From: an uncultured Synechococcus sp.
Lineage (GTDB): Bacteria > Cyanobacteriota > Cyanobacteriia > Phormidesmidales > Phormidesmidaceae
Length of the DNA stretch: 55,246 bases
Direction: 5' to 3'
NCBI GenBank assembly: GCA_937911865.1
Contig: CALDSK010000336.1
Location: 1 to 55,246, forward strand
The notes beneath the pieces are model-generated. The model was given only the letters and a program-made list of their open reading frames with translations, was not told the origin of the DNA and did not search any database. Both the position numbers and the translations under genes were made by a program. This document shows, one piece after another, positions 1-7,216 of the stretch; within the stretch, counting starts at the first letter, position 1, and each line of letters starts with the position of its first letter.

Positions 1-551
1 GTATTAGGCGTAGCAGCGGCCATCAATTCCCAAAAGAGATGCAGATAGTCCTTGAAAGCTTCTAAAACTCGGGATTTCACCGTTTCGGGGTCTGTCTTTG
101 CAAAGAGCAAGTATTTGGAGAAGTACTGATTAGCGTCGTAGAACTTCATTTCTAGGTTCTGCGAGAGATCGGGGTACTTATCGTGCAGCACTTGCAGTGG
201 GGCAATGTACTTTTGCTGATAGGCGTCGTCTTGAAACAACGGCTGAAAGTCCATCACAATCAAATTTTTGACTGCACCAAAGGAAAGAAAATCAATCCCT
301 AGCAGCGGCAAATCATACTGATGAGCTGGATAAATGACGCTATTAAAAATCTGAGCGCTCTTGCCCGCATCAATGTAGGTATAGCGAGCTTTGCGAAGTT
401 CTGTGCACTGGTAGCACCAGCTTTGAATGGTTGCTGGGTTGCGACCGCGCTCACTGATGTTGCACTCTAGGCCTTCAGGAATAGAACGCTTTGTGAGGTC
501 GAACCTTTGAGAAAGAGATTTCTCTAAATGCTCTAGGAAAGGTCGATACAT
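1..551 (-). CDS. pebB: Phycoerythrobilin:ferredoxin oxidoreductase PebB, 3' end outside window
   Basis: Reading the minus strand from the ATG at 551 gives 183 codons open to the window edge, so the C-terminus is missing. The protein looks like PebB, a ferredoxin-dependent bilin reductase that converts 15,16-dihydrobiliverdin to phycoerythrobilin, the chromophore of the phycoerythrin encoded further right. Recognisable family stretches are YDLPLLGIDFLSFG, NLIVMDFQPLFQDD and LEMKFYDANQYFSKYLLF, in the order and spacing of the PebB/PcyA/HY2 fold. PebA is the alternative but has a different N-terminal half. The pebA partner is not in the window. Family assignment is by recalled motifs only. Confidence 0.85.
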   Translation of the reverse strand, partial: MYRPFLEHLEKSLSQRFDLTKRSIPEGLECNISERGRNPATIQSWCYQCTELRKARYTYIDAGKSAQIFNSVIYPAHQYDLPLLGIDFLSFGAVKNLIVMDFQPLFQDDAYQQKYIAPLQVLHDKYPDLSQNLEMKFYDANQYFSKYLLFAKTDPETVKSRVLEAFKDYLHLFWELMAAATPN

Positions 552-736
552 TATCCAGCCGTAAATTATATGGACATTTGTTTCTTTCACCATACGAGAT
601 GGCTGCGAGCGATCGCATAATTATGAAAAACAAATACACATTCCGTAACAAGGGCTACGCCACTAAGCAGACACGGGAACAAAAGCAAGTAAAGCGTCTC
701 TAGCCAAACCCAGATTAAATAAAGGTGCGTTAAACC

Positions 737-1309
737 CTAGACGGCGTGCTTCGCGGCCAGAGCAGCGACATCTTCTGGCGTTACGAATCGTTTCTCCGAG
801 CAGTAGGTCATCAAGTTTACGCCGTTCATCATGCGGGCGGTACTGACCCGTACTCGAAAGTCGTCTGTAAGGAACCAGCAGCGCTCTTGGCCCTGATTGG
901 TTTCGTAGTCGGTGTCGATGGTGAGCACACCGTCCTGGCCAAACCAGTAGCGACTGACGACGGGAATCGTTTCTACATAGCCGCGATCGCGAACCAGCTT
1001 TCCAGAAAGGCCTGTCTCATCGTCGGGCACATCTACGAGCAAAGCCGCCGAAGAGCTAGGCGCACTGTCTGATAAATTCGCCTGCCCGGCAAACGTTGCC
1101 CCGCCTGCGGCCTGCGCCGGATCGATATTTTGAGACTTACAAACGTCTATCACCCGCTGATCGTCCGCTTTCACGACATCTACAATCAAATTAGATTCAC
1201 CCGACTCGTCAGCCACTACATCAAAGTGATGCACCGTGCGCTGGGTAAACCAGACTCCTTCGCTCTTGAGAAAGAACGCCATCATAGTCATTGGAGGATT
1301 CAAAAGCAT
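737..1309 (-). CDS. CpcS/CpeS-family phycobiliprotein lyase
   Basis: A protein of about 190 residues with the ten-stranded lipocalin-like CpcS/CpeS fold, whose members attach bilins to Cys82-type sites of phycobiliproteins. Family marks are the N-terminal FFLKSEGVWFTQRTVHHF, the middle GKLVRDRGYVETIPVVSRYW and the C-terminal RCWFLTDDFRVRVSTARM. It is the first of four CpcS/CpeS-type genes in the left half of the window, so a specific subunit cannot be assigned. No Shine-Dalgarno motif is visible at ATG 1309 or at the internal ATGs 1291, 1285 and 1282, and alignment of the family start favours the internal ones. A 14-bp tandem repeat abuts the upstream side. Confidence 0.85.
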   Translation of the reverse strand: MLLNPPMTMMAFFLKSEGVWFTQRTVHHFDVVADESGESNLIVDVVKADDQRVIDVCKSQNIDPAQAAGGATFAGQANLSDSAPSSSAALLVDVPDDETGLSGKLVRDRGYVETIPVVSRYWFGQDGVLTIDTDYETNQGQERCWFLTDDFRVRVSTARMMNGVNLMTYCSEKRFVTPEDVAALAAKHAV

Positions 1310-1378
1310 CTGCGTTATCTGGCTTGCGTTGTCTGGCTTGAACTATCTAGCTTGCGTTATCTAGCTTGCGCTATCTGG
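1310..1378. repeat. Five tandem copies of a 14-bp unit
   Basis: Units are 1310-1322 (one base short), 1323-1336, 1337-1350, 1351-1364 and 1365-1378, followed by a partial CTTAG. The consensus is CTTGCGTTATCTGG with one to four changes per copy. The array fills the gap between the divergent lyase and pentapeptide-repeat genes, where promoters for both would be expected. Confidence 0.85.
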
Positions 1379-1476
1379 CTTAGAAGTAGGATGAAACAAC
1401 AAAACAGATGCCAGCAGCGGGCTGAGTTGTGCAATCCTAAGTCAATAAAGAAAGTAGCCTTCATCTTATAGAAACG

Positions 1477-2196
1477 ATGACCTCTAACCAAGCGCTTGCT
1501 ACAGAGAGCCAGATATCCAAAAGCCAAGCATCCATTGGACCTCGCGCCCAGCTTTGCCAAGCCAATTTGGCAAAGCAAGATCTCTCTGGCAAAGATCTGT
1601 ATCGGGCTAACCTTAGCGGGGCAACGCTCAGCGGCGCAAATTTGTCTCAGGCCGGGCTGCTAGGCGTCAACCTAACGGAGGCTGATCTATCAGAGGCCAA
1701 TCTGCAAAACGCTGATTTGAGAGGCGTTAGCTTAAAAGGTGCAGATTTGACCAACGCAGATTTAACCGGTGCGTTCCTGTACCGCAGCGATTTACAGGGC
1801 GCAGACTTAACTGGAGCAACGCTCACCGACGTTCAGCTCAAGCTGGCCCTTTACAGCAGCGATACCAAGTGGCCAGAAGGCTTTCGGTACAAGAGCAGCG
1901 GTGCGGTGGGCCCGGGTGCTGCTTTAAATGGGGCGTACTTGATCACCGCGAATCTGAAAGAAGCCGATCTTAGTGGCGCGATGCTTCTAGGGGCGTACCT
2001 CAGTGGGGCAAATCTTAGTGGCGCAAACCTCAGTGGGGCAGGTCTGGCGGGCGCAAATTTACAGAAGGCTTTTTTGACAGGTGCAAACCTGGAAGGGGCA
2101 AGCCTGGCGGGCGCAGAATTGCAGAATAGCGACTTTAGGGCGACTAACCTGACTGCGGGCGACTTGACTGGGGGTGGCTGTATTGCAGGCGCGTAG
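1477..2196 (+). CDS. Pentapeptide-repeat protein, ended by an in-frame amber codon
   Basis: The 239 residues are mostly A(D/N)LSG-type pentapeptide repeats, about residues 28-118 and 145-237, separated by a non-repeat stretch around SSDTKWPEGFRY. Such repeats fold as a right-handed beta helix. The function of cyanobacterial members is generally unknown, and a partner cannot be named. The reading frame is stopped by TAG at 2194-2196, yet the same frame continues to TGA at 2320-2322 with another repeat and an apparently natural C-terminus. The gene is divergent from the CpcS-like lyase, with the 14-bp repeat array between them. It may be a pseudogene, a slightly shortened functional protein, or subject to readthrough. 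Confidence 0.8.
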   Translation: MTSNQALATESQISKSQASIGPRAQLCQANLAKQDLSGKDLYRANLSGATLSGANLSQAGLLGVNLTEADLSEANLQNADLRGVSLKGADLTNADLTGAFLYRSDLQGADLTGATLTDVQLKLALYSSDTKWPEGFRYKSSGAVGPGAALNGAYLITANLKEADLSGAMLLGAYLSGANLSGANLSGAGLAGANLQKAFLTGANLEGASLAGAELQNSDFRATNLTAGDLTGGGCIAGA

Positions 2197-2322
2197 TTTA
2201 GCGGCGCGGTGGGTCTAGATGAGGCAGGGCGCTCCAAACTGCTTAGCCATGCGGCGACAGAGCTGAATGAGTGGAACGCCTACACACGCAAAACCACCCT
2301 CCAAAGTTTAAAAGGTAGTTGA
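2194..2322 (+). pseudogene. Severed C-terminal tail of the pentapeptide-repeat gene
   Basis: Directly after the amber codon the same frame reads FSGAVGLDEAGRSKLLSHAA and on through TELNEWNAYTRKTTLQSLKGS to TGA. The repeat AGA-stop-FSGAV keeps the five-residue register, so the stop replaces the fourth residue of one repeat. The change is compatible with a single substitution of a CAG, GAG or AAG codon. Confidence 0.8.
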
Positions 2323-2379
2323 TTAAAAGGTGGCTGATTGAAGGGTGTCTAATTAAAAAGTGGCTTAAGCCTCGTAACC

Positions 2380-2952
2380 CTACAGGCGCTTCTCCAGGTA
2401 CTGACCAATCATAATTTCCTCGCCTGCACGAGAAATAATAGTTTGACGGGTACGGTAGTTATCGCCGATGAGCTTGAGTTCTTCTTCAAAGGAGGAGCCG
2501 CCGTATTCTGTACACAGCGTCATAGTTTGAGCGTCTTTGAAGTTGTAGTGAGCGGTAACGGGCTTGGGGGTAGCAAAGCCGCGATCGCGGTACATGACAT
2601 CACCTTTGATGCCGAACACGGTAGAGCCAACTGAAGGCTTACGGCTAGGGCTGAGGTAAGTGCTTTCCCAAGTCACCTTAGCGCCGCAAAGCATCGGAAA
2701 GCTCAGCTCATGCCGCTCGCCCAAAGTTAGCAGCTCCGCGTGGCCTTTAGGCAAAAACTGAATGGTGATAGCGCTGACGACTTCCTGGGTCTCGTCATTA
2801 GCGAGCGTGTAGTAGCGGCGGCGAGACTGCCAGCGACCTTCCGAATGCTGAAAGAATGCGATCGCTCGCGATTCCAAATCACTATACTCAACGCCTTGAG
2901 CAACCAGCCGAGCGTTCTGTACCGCAGCAGTAGATTGTGCAGAGATTACCAT
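2380..2952 (-). CDS. CpcS/CpeU-family phycobiliprotein lyase (CpcU/CpeU-like)
   Basis: The 190 residues carry the CpcS-family pattern: FFQHSEGRWQSRRRYYTL near residue 35, GSTVFGIKGDVMYRDRGFAT near residue 115, and a C-terminus ending in RTQTIISRAGEEIMIGQYLE-like sequence (seen as RTRQTIISRAGEEIMIGQYL). The RSRRRYYTL and EEELKLIG blocks resemble the CpcU/CpeU branch, whose members act alone or as a heterodimer with CpcS to attach bilins. The start at 2952 is supported by GAGGAAAG upstream on the minus strand at suitable spacing. An AT-rich motif with three copies of ATGTAAAT lies about 80-110 bp upstream. Substrate specificity cannot be read from sequence. Confidence 0.8.
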   Translation of the reverse strand: MVISAQSTAAVQNARLVAQGVEYSDLESRAIAFFQHSEGRWQSRRRYYTLANDETQEVVSAITIQFLPKGHAELLTLGERHELSFPMLCGAKVTWESTYLSPSRKPSVGSTVFGIKGDVMYRDRGFATPKPVTAHYNFKDAQTMTLCTEYGGSSFEEELKLIGDNYRTRQTIISRAGEEIMIGQYLEKRL

Positions 2953-3033
2953 TACCAGTCTTTCCTCAAGTTCTTGTCCTAGCTTTTCCCTCTCAACGCT
3001 TACGAAGATAGGGTAAGCAAGCTAATTTCTTTG

Positions 3034-3064
3034 ATGTAAATAAATGTAAATTTCTATTTACATT
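3034..3064. promoter_or_regulatory. Three ATGTAAAT elements forming a direct repeat plus dyad
   Basis: ATGTAAAT occurs at 3034-3041 and 3044-3051, a 10-bp period that places both on one helix face. Its inverse ATTTACAT is at 3056-3063. The inner pair forms a perfect 9-bp dyad (3043-3051 and 3056-3064) with a 4-base centre. It lies upstream of the minus-strand lyase that starts at 2952, so an operator is a fair guess. The binding protein is unknown. Confidence 0.45.
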
Positions 3065-3150
3065 GCAAGCATAGTCCATTTTTCCTTGCAGCAGCAATCT
3101 ACTGAAGAAACAGATAGACAACTGTCCAAGCTGAACAGTTCAAGCCGAAT

Positions 3151-3182
3151 CAGGCTGCCAATTCAGGCTGCCAATTCAGCCT
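3151..3182. repeat. 13-bp tandem duplication
   Basis: CAGGCTGCCAATT at 3151-3163 is repeated exactly at 3164-3176, followed by a partial third copy. It lies in the 304-base gap 2953-3256, which otherwise shows only the ATGTAAAT elements. Confidence 0.8.
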
Positions 3183-3256
3183 CAAAGCTTGCTCGGACTG
3201 AAAATGCCTAAAGAAAAGGAAAGAATCAGGGCGTGAGATCTGCCTAGAAGCGGCCT

Positions 3257-3919
3257 CTAGCCTGGCAGTAAATCCTCTAGTGCGGCGGCAACAACTTTAT
3301 GATGACTGTCCTGACGCAGCTGACTCAGCGCATCTTTGGCAGACTGGGCGTCGAACAGTTTTAGTGCATAGGCCAGGTACATGCGCGATCGCCAAGAGCT
3401 GGCAGTTGTCATCGGTATCAGAGCTTCTAGCGCAGCCTCTGACTGCGACGTGTCAGCGAGCATACCCAGGGTCGAAATTCCAGCCTGAGCGATGGTTTCG
3501 TCCGCGTCTTTTAGTGCCACCAAAGCAATTTCTAATAGCTGCTGAGGGCAGTCCATTTCTGGCATAATCGCCAAAATACTGCGGCGTACCAGCCAATTTT
3601 GATTGTTATGAAACAGCGTCACCAGCCGATCAGCCGATCGATGGCCGTAGAGCCCTAGCGAATTGGCAATCTCAGCTTGTACATTGTGGTCGCTCTCGGC
3701 TGGCAGCATTTCTAACAAGGCTCTGTAGGCCGCGTCGCTGCGCTTTCGGCCCAACCCCATGGCCACAAAAGAGCGCACCAAAAAAGCGTCATCTTGACGC
3801 TGGTCAATCAGCAAAGGCACAGCCACCTCACTGTCATGATCTTTGAGCGCCACTAAACCGCGCAGACGTAGCTGTGGATCTTCGTTCGCAAGCAAGGCTT
3901 TGATATCAGCAATATCCAT
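3257..3919 (-). CDS. NblB/CpcF-like HEAT-repeat protein
   Basis: The 220 residues are almost wholly HEAT-like helical repeats, beginning IKALLANEDPQLRLRGLVAL and closing with HKVVAAALEDLLPG. Length and layout match NblB, the HEAT protein required for phycobilisome degradation, and are also near CpcF, the short partner of the CpcE/F phycocyanobilin lyase. Without alignment these cannot be separated, although the single-gene setting and 220 residues favour NblB. It is divergent from the small gene at 4038 and separated from the CpeF-like HEAT gene at 4491. Presence of nblA at 21567 makes a role in phycobilisome turnover plausible. Confidence 0.65.
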   Translation of the reverse strand: MDIADIKALLANEDPQLRLRGLVALKDHDSEVAVPLLIDQRQDDAFLVRSFVAMGLGRKRSDAAYRALLEMLPAESDHNVQAEIANSLGLYGHRSADRLVTLFHNNQNWLVRRSILAIMPEMDCPQQLLEIALVALKDADETIAQAGISTLGMLADTSQSEAALEALIPMTTASSWRSRMYLAYALKLFDAQSAKDALSQLRQDSHHKVVAAALEDLLPG

Positions 3920-4037
3920 TCAGCAATCGTCCACAAAAGAGAATTTAAATAAAGAGCCGCAGCTTAATAAAAGCGATACAGCCGTAAAATGTCATCATAC
4001 TATTGCTTTAAGATGATCGCTTTAAGAGGTATTCACG

Positions 4038-4337
4038 ATGGGAGAGACCACAGAAAACGCTACGGCAGAGGGCATATCTACAGAAGCAACAGCCGCTGCT
4101 AACAACAACAATTCCACCCCTTCAGCTGAAGATGTCGCAGGCGTTATTGCTGAGCTAGAGCAGTACCGGGCTCGGCTAGTAGAAGACTTTACGACCACAG
4201 CTAAAAAAGCAAAACTGCCGAAGTCTATGACTGTGGCACAGCTAAAAGCGCATCCCGAAATTGTCAAAATTGATTCAGCACTTGCTAAGCTTCGCGGAGA
4301 AGACCCGTCCCCAGACGAGAATACAGCTAATAGCTAA
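4038..4337 (+). CDS. Small conserved-looking protein of unknown function
   Basis: A 99-residue soluble protein. Residues 1-30 are a low-complexity Ala/Thr/Asn leader. Residues 32-88 form a helical core, VIAELEQYRARLVEDF then KKAKLPKSMTVAQLKAHPEI and KIDSALAKLRGED, followed by an acidic tail. The core has regular heptad-like spacing and looks conserved, but no known domain was recognised. AAGAGGT precedes the ATG at about 10 bases. It lies between the divergent NblB-like gene and the CpeF-like operon and could be co-transcribed with the latter across a 150-base gap that holds no clear terminator. Confidence 0.7.
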   Translation: MGETTENATAEGISTEATAAANNNNSTPSAEDVAGVIAELEQYRARLVEDFTTTAKKAKLPKSMTVAQLKAHPEIVKIDSALAKLRGEDPSPDENTANS

Positions 4338-4490
4338 AGCTTGAAAAAGAGTGCCAAAAGAAGTGCTTATGCCAGAGTAATGGCAAGAAAGCATTGGTAA
4401 AAAAGTACTCACAAGAAACTACTCGCAAAAAAAGCTGCTGCTGCAAGAGCTATAGAAAAGGCCTACAGATGGCTTATAAGGAAGGAAGCT

Positions 4491-5531
4491 ATGGCTCAAC
4501 CGCTAAATCCGATTGAAGGTTCACCGTTCGCAGCATCGGACGGAACCGACTCGTTACCACCGACATCAGCTGAATCACAGGCTGCCGCATCACAGGCAAA
4601 AGTAGATCGGCTGATTCAATATGTCAGCGAACAGATAGAACTGCTCGCTTTTGAGGAACCCGATCCAGCGGTGTTGTCTCAGGTACTCGATCAAATGATT
4701 CAGGGGCTGAGCGATTCCCGACGCGCTGCGCGTATTAGTTTGGTCGAAGCCTTCAGCGAAATCGGAGAGCCTGCTACCCCCTTTTTGCTCAGCGCCCTGA
4801 TCAATCATCCCGAACCCATCGTCCGCAGAGCCTGCTGCAACGCGCTGACCAATATTGGCGATGAAACATCAGTTGCAGGGCTGATCAATGCGCTTTTAGA
4901 AGATTCAGATATTAGTGTAAAAAGCGCAGCGGCAGGGGCATTAGCAAAGATAGGCGCCCCTGCTTTTGACGCGCTCAGAGGCGTGCTGGCCTCTGAAAAC
5001 GCTAGCGAAAGCTGCAAAGGACACGCCGCTTGGGCGATCGCATCTATGAGCGATGAAGTCAGCGAGCAGCTGTATCAACGGGTAGACGATCCATCGACAG
5101 CCGTGAGAATGGCAGTGACAGGTGCGATCGCCCAGATTGCCCAGAAACAACTGGCGCAAAAACAGCTCGCGCAAAAACAGTCCGGAGCAAAGGTAGCACC
5201 CACTGGGCTACCTTCTACGAATCCTGAACCCAAAGCCCTCACGATCCTCATGCAGGCCCTTAGTGATCGCGCCTCAGACGTGCGCATCGAAGCAGCAGCC
5301 CATCTCGCTAGGCTGAACTACCAACCGGCTTCATCGCCTTTAATCAACTGCCTGGGCGATGACGATTGGGAGGTGCGCAAAGCCGCCACATTGGCGCTAG
5401 GAAAGCTGGGAGATGTAGAAGCGATCGCAGCGATCGCACCGCTCCAAAACGATCCCGAAATCGCCGTCCAGCAAATCGCCACACTGGTTGTAGGTCAGCT
5501 AAACGCACAGCATAGGGGTGAAACCGTCTGA
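4491..5531 (+). CDS. CpeF/MpeV-like HEAT-repeat bilin lyase paralogue
   Basis: 346 residues of HEAT/PBS_HEAT repeats from about residue 70, after a Ser/Ala-rich leader. It aligns along its length with the cpeF product at 25543 in this window: LINHPEPIVRRACCNALTNI here against LANHENPVVRRACAKTMTLI there, and SCKGHAAWAIASM against SSKGLATWGLAFV. CpeF-family proteins attach doubly linked phycoerythrobilin to beta-phycoerythrin. A stretch at about residues 220-250 contains KQLAQKQLAQKQ, a coding tandem duplication absent from cpeF. The ATG at 4491 has AAGGAAGG just upstream. It is followed after 88 bases by an orphan phycobiliprotein-like gene, which suggests a dedicated lyase or chaperone. Specificity is inference. 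Confidence 0.75.
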   Translation: MAQPLNPIEGSPFAASDGTDSLPPTSAESQAAASQAKVDRLIQYVSEQIELLAFEEPDPAVLSQVLDQMIQGLSDSRRAARISLVEAFSEIGEPATPFLLSALINHPEPIVRRACCNALTNIGDETSVAGLINALLEDSDISVKSAAAGALAKIGAPAFDALRGVLASENASESCKGHAAWAIASMSDEVSEQLYQRVDDPSTAVRMAVTGAIAQIAQKQLAQKQLAQKQSGAKVAPTGLPSTNPEPKALTILMQALSDRASDVRIEAAAHLARLNYQPASSPLINCLGDDDWEVRKAATLALGKLGDVEAIAAIAPLQNDPEIAVQQIATLVVGQLNAQHRGETV

Positions 5532-5619
5532 GACAAGCTACCCAAAAGCGTCCTAAACTGAATAGATATGCTCTAACTAAAGAGCATCTTCTATCGCTAT
5601 CAGGTACCCGCCAAAAACT

Positions 5620-6264
5620 ATGAACGGACTCAGTGATCGGGCTAAACAGCTCATTCCCAAGGCACGCATTGTTAGCTTTGAAACCTGGAATGAAATCCCC
5701 CCCGAAATTGTCGCCCGCTTTCAAGCTGCCGATGATGGAAAGTACTATCTCACAGATGCCGACTTAGAAAAGATTGAAGCCGCCGAGATCAAAGCGTCAC
5801 CCGCACTAGCGTCAGTCGGCCTGTCAGCGAGTGAGGTCGTTAGCACATTGCGCGATGAGGCCGCTGAGATTGTTGATGAAGCTAGGGCCGTCGTACTCGC
5901 AACATTCCCTAAAATTTTAGAGCCAGGCGGCGGTTTGTATCCAGCTATGCGCGCCGAGGCCTGCTGGCGAGATTTTTGGCAGTTTTTGCGCTGTATTACC
6001 TACGGCGTTGCAGGCGGCCAGCATCACTACACCAGCACTGCTGGCCTAAAAGCTATGGAGCAGCTATATACAGAGCTGCAGGTGCCTTTGCCCGCGATGG
6101 TGACCGGGCTAATCGGGATAAAACGAGCTAGCTTGAAACGATTTCCAGTAGAAAGCTACCCAGCATTGGCACCCTATTTCGACCATCTGATTGCGCGTCT
6201 CTCTACGTTCATCAAACCAGAGGAAGAAGCGATCAAACCCACAGCCGCACAAGCTGAGGTATGA
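5620..6264 (+). CDS. Orphan phycobiliprotein-fold protein
   Basis: A 214-residue protein whose residues from about 75 to 175 match the phycobiliprotein alpha-type globin fold. AEACWRDFWQFLRCITYGVA aligns with CpeA KDKCLRDIKHYLRLINYCLV, followed by Y..LQVPLPAMVTGLIGIKR against Y..LNLPTAPYVTAMQFTR. Cys115, Arg117 and Asp118 reproduce the C-x-R-D bilin site. The first 60 residues differ from every subunit in the window and the Cys139-type site is absent. It lies between a CpeF-like lyase and an ankyrin gene whose ATG overlaps its stop by four bases, indicating translational coupling. It may carry one bilin as a rod or core accessory, or act as a bilin carrier. Its role is unknown. Confidence 0.75.
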   Translation: MNGLSDRAKQLIPKARIVSFETWNEIPPEIVARFQAADDGKYYLTDADLEKIEAAEIKASPALASVGLSASEVVSTLRDEAAEIVDEARAVVLATFPKILEPGGGLYPAMRAEACWRDFWQFLRCITYGVAGGQHHYTSTAGLKAMEQLYTELQVPLPAMVTGLIGIKRASLKRFPVESYPALAPYFDHLIARLSTFIKPEEEAIKPTAAQAEV

Positions 6265-6944
6265 CTTCTGAAGAAACGTTGATTCGAGCCTGCATTAAGG
6301 GCGATCGCGCCCTCGTAGCCAACCTGCTAGCCACAGGCACCAGTCCGAATTCCCGCTGGCAAAGCAGTACAGGCCTAATGTGGGCCGCGATGGAAAATCA
6401 TAGCGACATCGTCGAGCTGCTGCTAGCTAGTGGCGCTGATATTAATCTGCGCAACGACGCCGGGTACACAGCGCTGATGTACGCAGCCGAATCCGATCGG
6501 CGGCAAATGGTGATTGAGCTATTGGCGCGCAACGCCGACATCACAGGCCACAACACCTACCAGGAAACGGTGCTCATGATGATGGCGCGTCACGGGCAAA
6601 CGGACCTTGTAGAGCAGCTAATTCAACTGGGCGCAGACGTTCACAGGGCAAACAGAATTGGGGATACCGCCCTGTATCTGGCGGCTGACAATGGTCACGC
6701 CTACACCGTTGGCAGCTTGATCAAAGCGGGTGGTGACGTCAATACGGCTAATATTGGCGGCTGGACACCGCTAATGATGGCGGCGGCCAGAGGTGATTTG
6801 GATACGATTAGCCTGCTATTGGAGCATGGCGCGGATGTCGCACCTGTGAATCGATGGGGACAGACAGCGCTCGGCGAGGCCAAGAAGTCCTTTCGGGCGC
6901 AAAGTGCGATCGCCCTACTCACTCAGGCCGGGGCTACTGACTAG
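6261..6944 (+). CDS. Ankyrin-repeat protein
   Basis: 227 residues made of about six ankyrin repeats with no other domain; typical blocks are TGLMWAAMENHSDIVELLLA, GYTALMYAAESD, IGDTALYLAADNGHAYTV and GWTPLMMAAARGDLDTISLL. There is no signal peptide or membrane segment, so it is probably cytosolic. Its start overlaps the stop of the phycobiliprotein-like gene (ATGA at 6261-6264), so the two are almost certainly translated together. Ankyrin proteins bind partners, and the context suggests the phycobiliprotein-like protein as client. That pairing is inference. The gene ends the operon, and a short tandem duplication follows its stop. Confidence 0.85.
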   Translation: MTSEETLIRACIKGDRALVANLLATGTSPNSRWQSSTGLMWAAMENHSDIVELLLASGADINLRNDAGYTALMYAAESDRRQMVIELLARNADITGHNTYQETVLMMMARHGQTDLVEQLIQLGADVHRANRIGDTALYLAADNGHAYTVGSLIKAGGDVNTANIGGWTPLMMAAARGDLDTISLLLEHGADVAPVNRWGQTALGEAKKSFRAQSAIALLTQAGATD

Positions 6945-6954
6945 AGTTACCACG

Positions 6955-6982
6955 GACCTTCACAAACAGACCTTCACAAACG
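6955..6982. repeat. 14-bp tandem duplication after the ankyrin gene
   Basis: GACCTTCACAAACA at 6955-6968 is followed by GACCTTCACAAACG at 6969-6982, eleven bases after the ankyrin stop codon. Confidence 0.75.
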
Positions 6983-7145
6983 GATAGTCACGAAGATATG
7001 TAACGGTAACTAAGCCCAATTTGGTCTTTTTGTTAACTCAACTCAGAGGCTTGTTTTACAGATTTTCAATCGCCATAACCATTGAGTAGAACGGCATATT
7101 CGGAAGTTTTTCAGATATCTTCAGCCATTACGCCATTCACAAAAC

Positions 7146-7178
7146 TTGACAAAGACAAACCCCCTTTACATACAAAAT
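7146..7178 (+). promoter_or_regulatory. Putative cpeC promoter
   Basis: TTGACA at 7146-7151 is followed 18-19 bases later by an ATACAA/TACAAA match to a -10 box, about 40 bases before the cpeC start. A good Shine-Dalgarno, AAGGAG at 7202-7207, precedes ATG 7217 by nine bases. CpeR or light-control elements cannot be recognised by eye in the 270-base gap. Confidence 0.45.
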
Positions 7179-7216
7179 GAGAATACGCAATCAACCGTTA
7201 TAAGGAGATAGCATTC

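Noticed and set aside
624..704. 26-codon frame starting MKNKYTFRNKGYATKQ between pebB and the first lyase
   Set aside because: No Shine-Dalgarno, no recognised content and no neighbour link; probably chance in a promoter region.
1851..2237. Minus-strand frame rich in RFAP repeats
   Set aside because: It is the mirror of the pentapeptide repeats on the plus strand; periodic coding makes periodic antisense frames.
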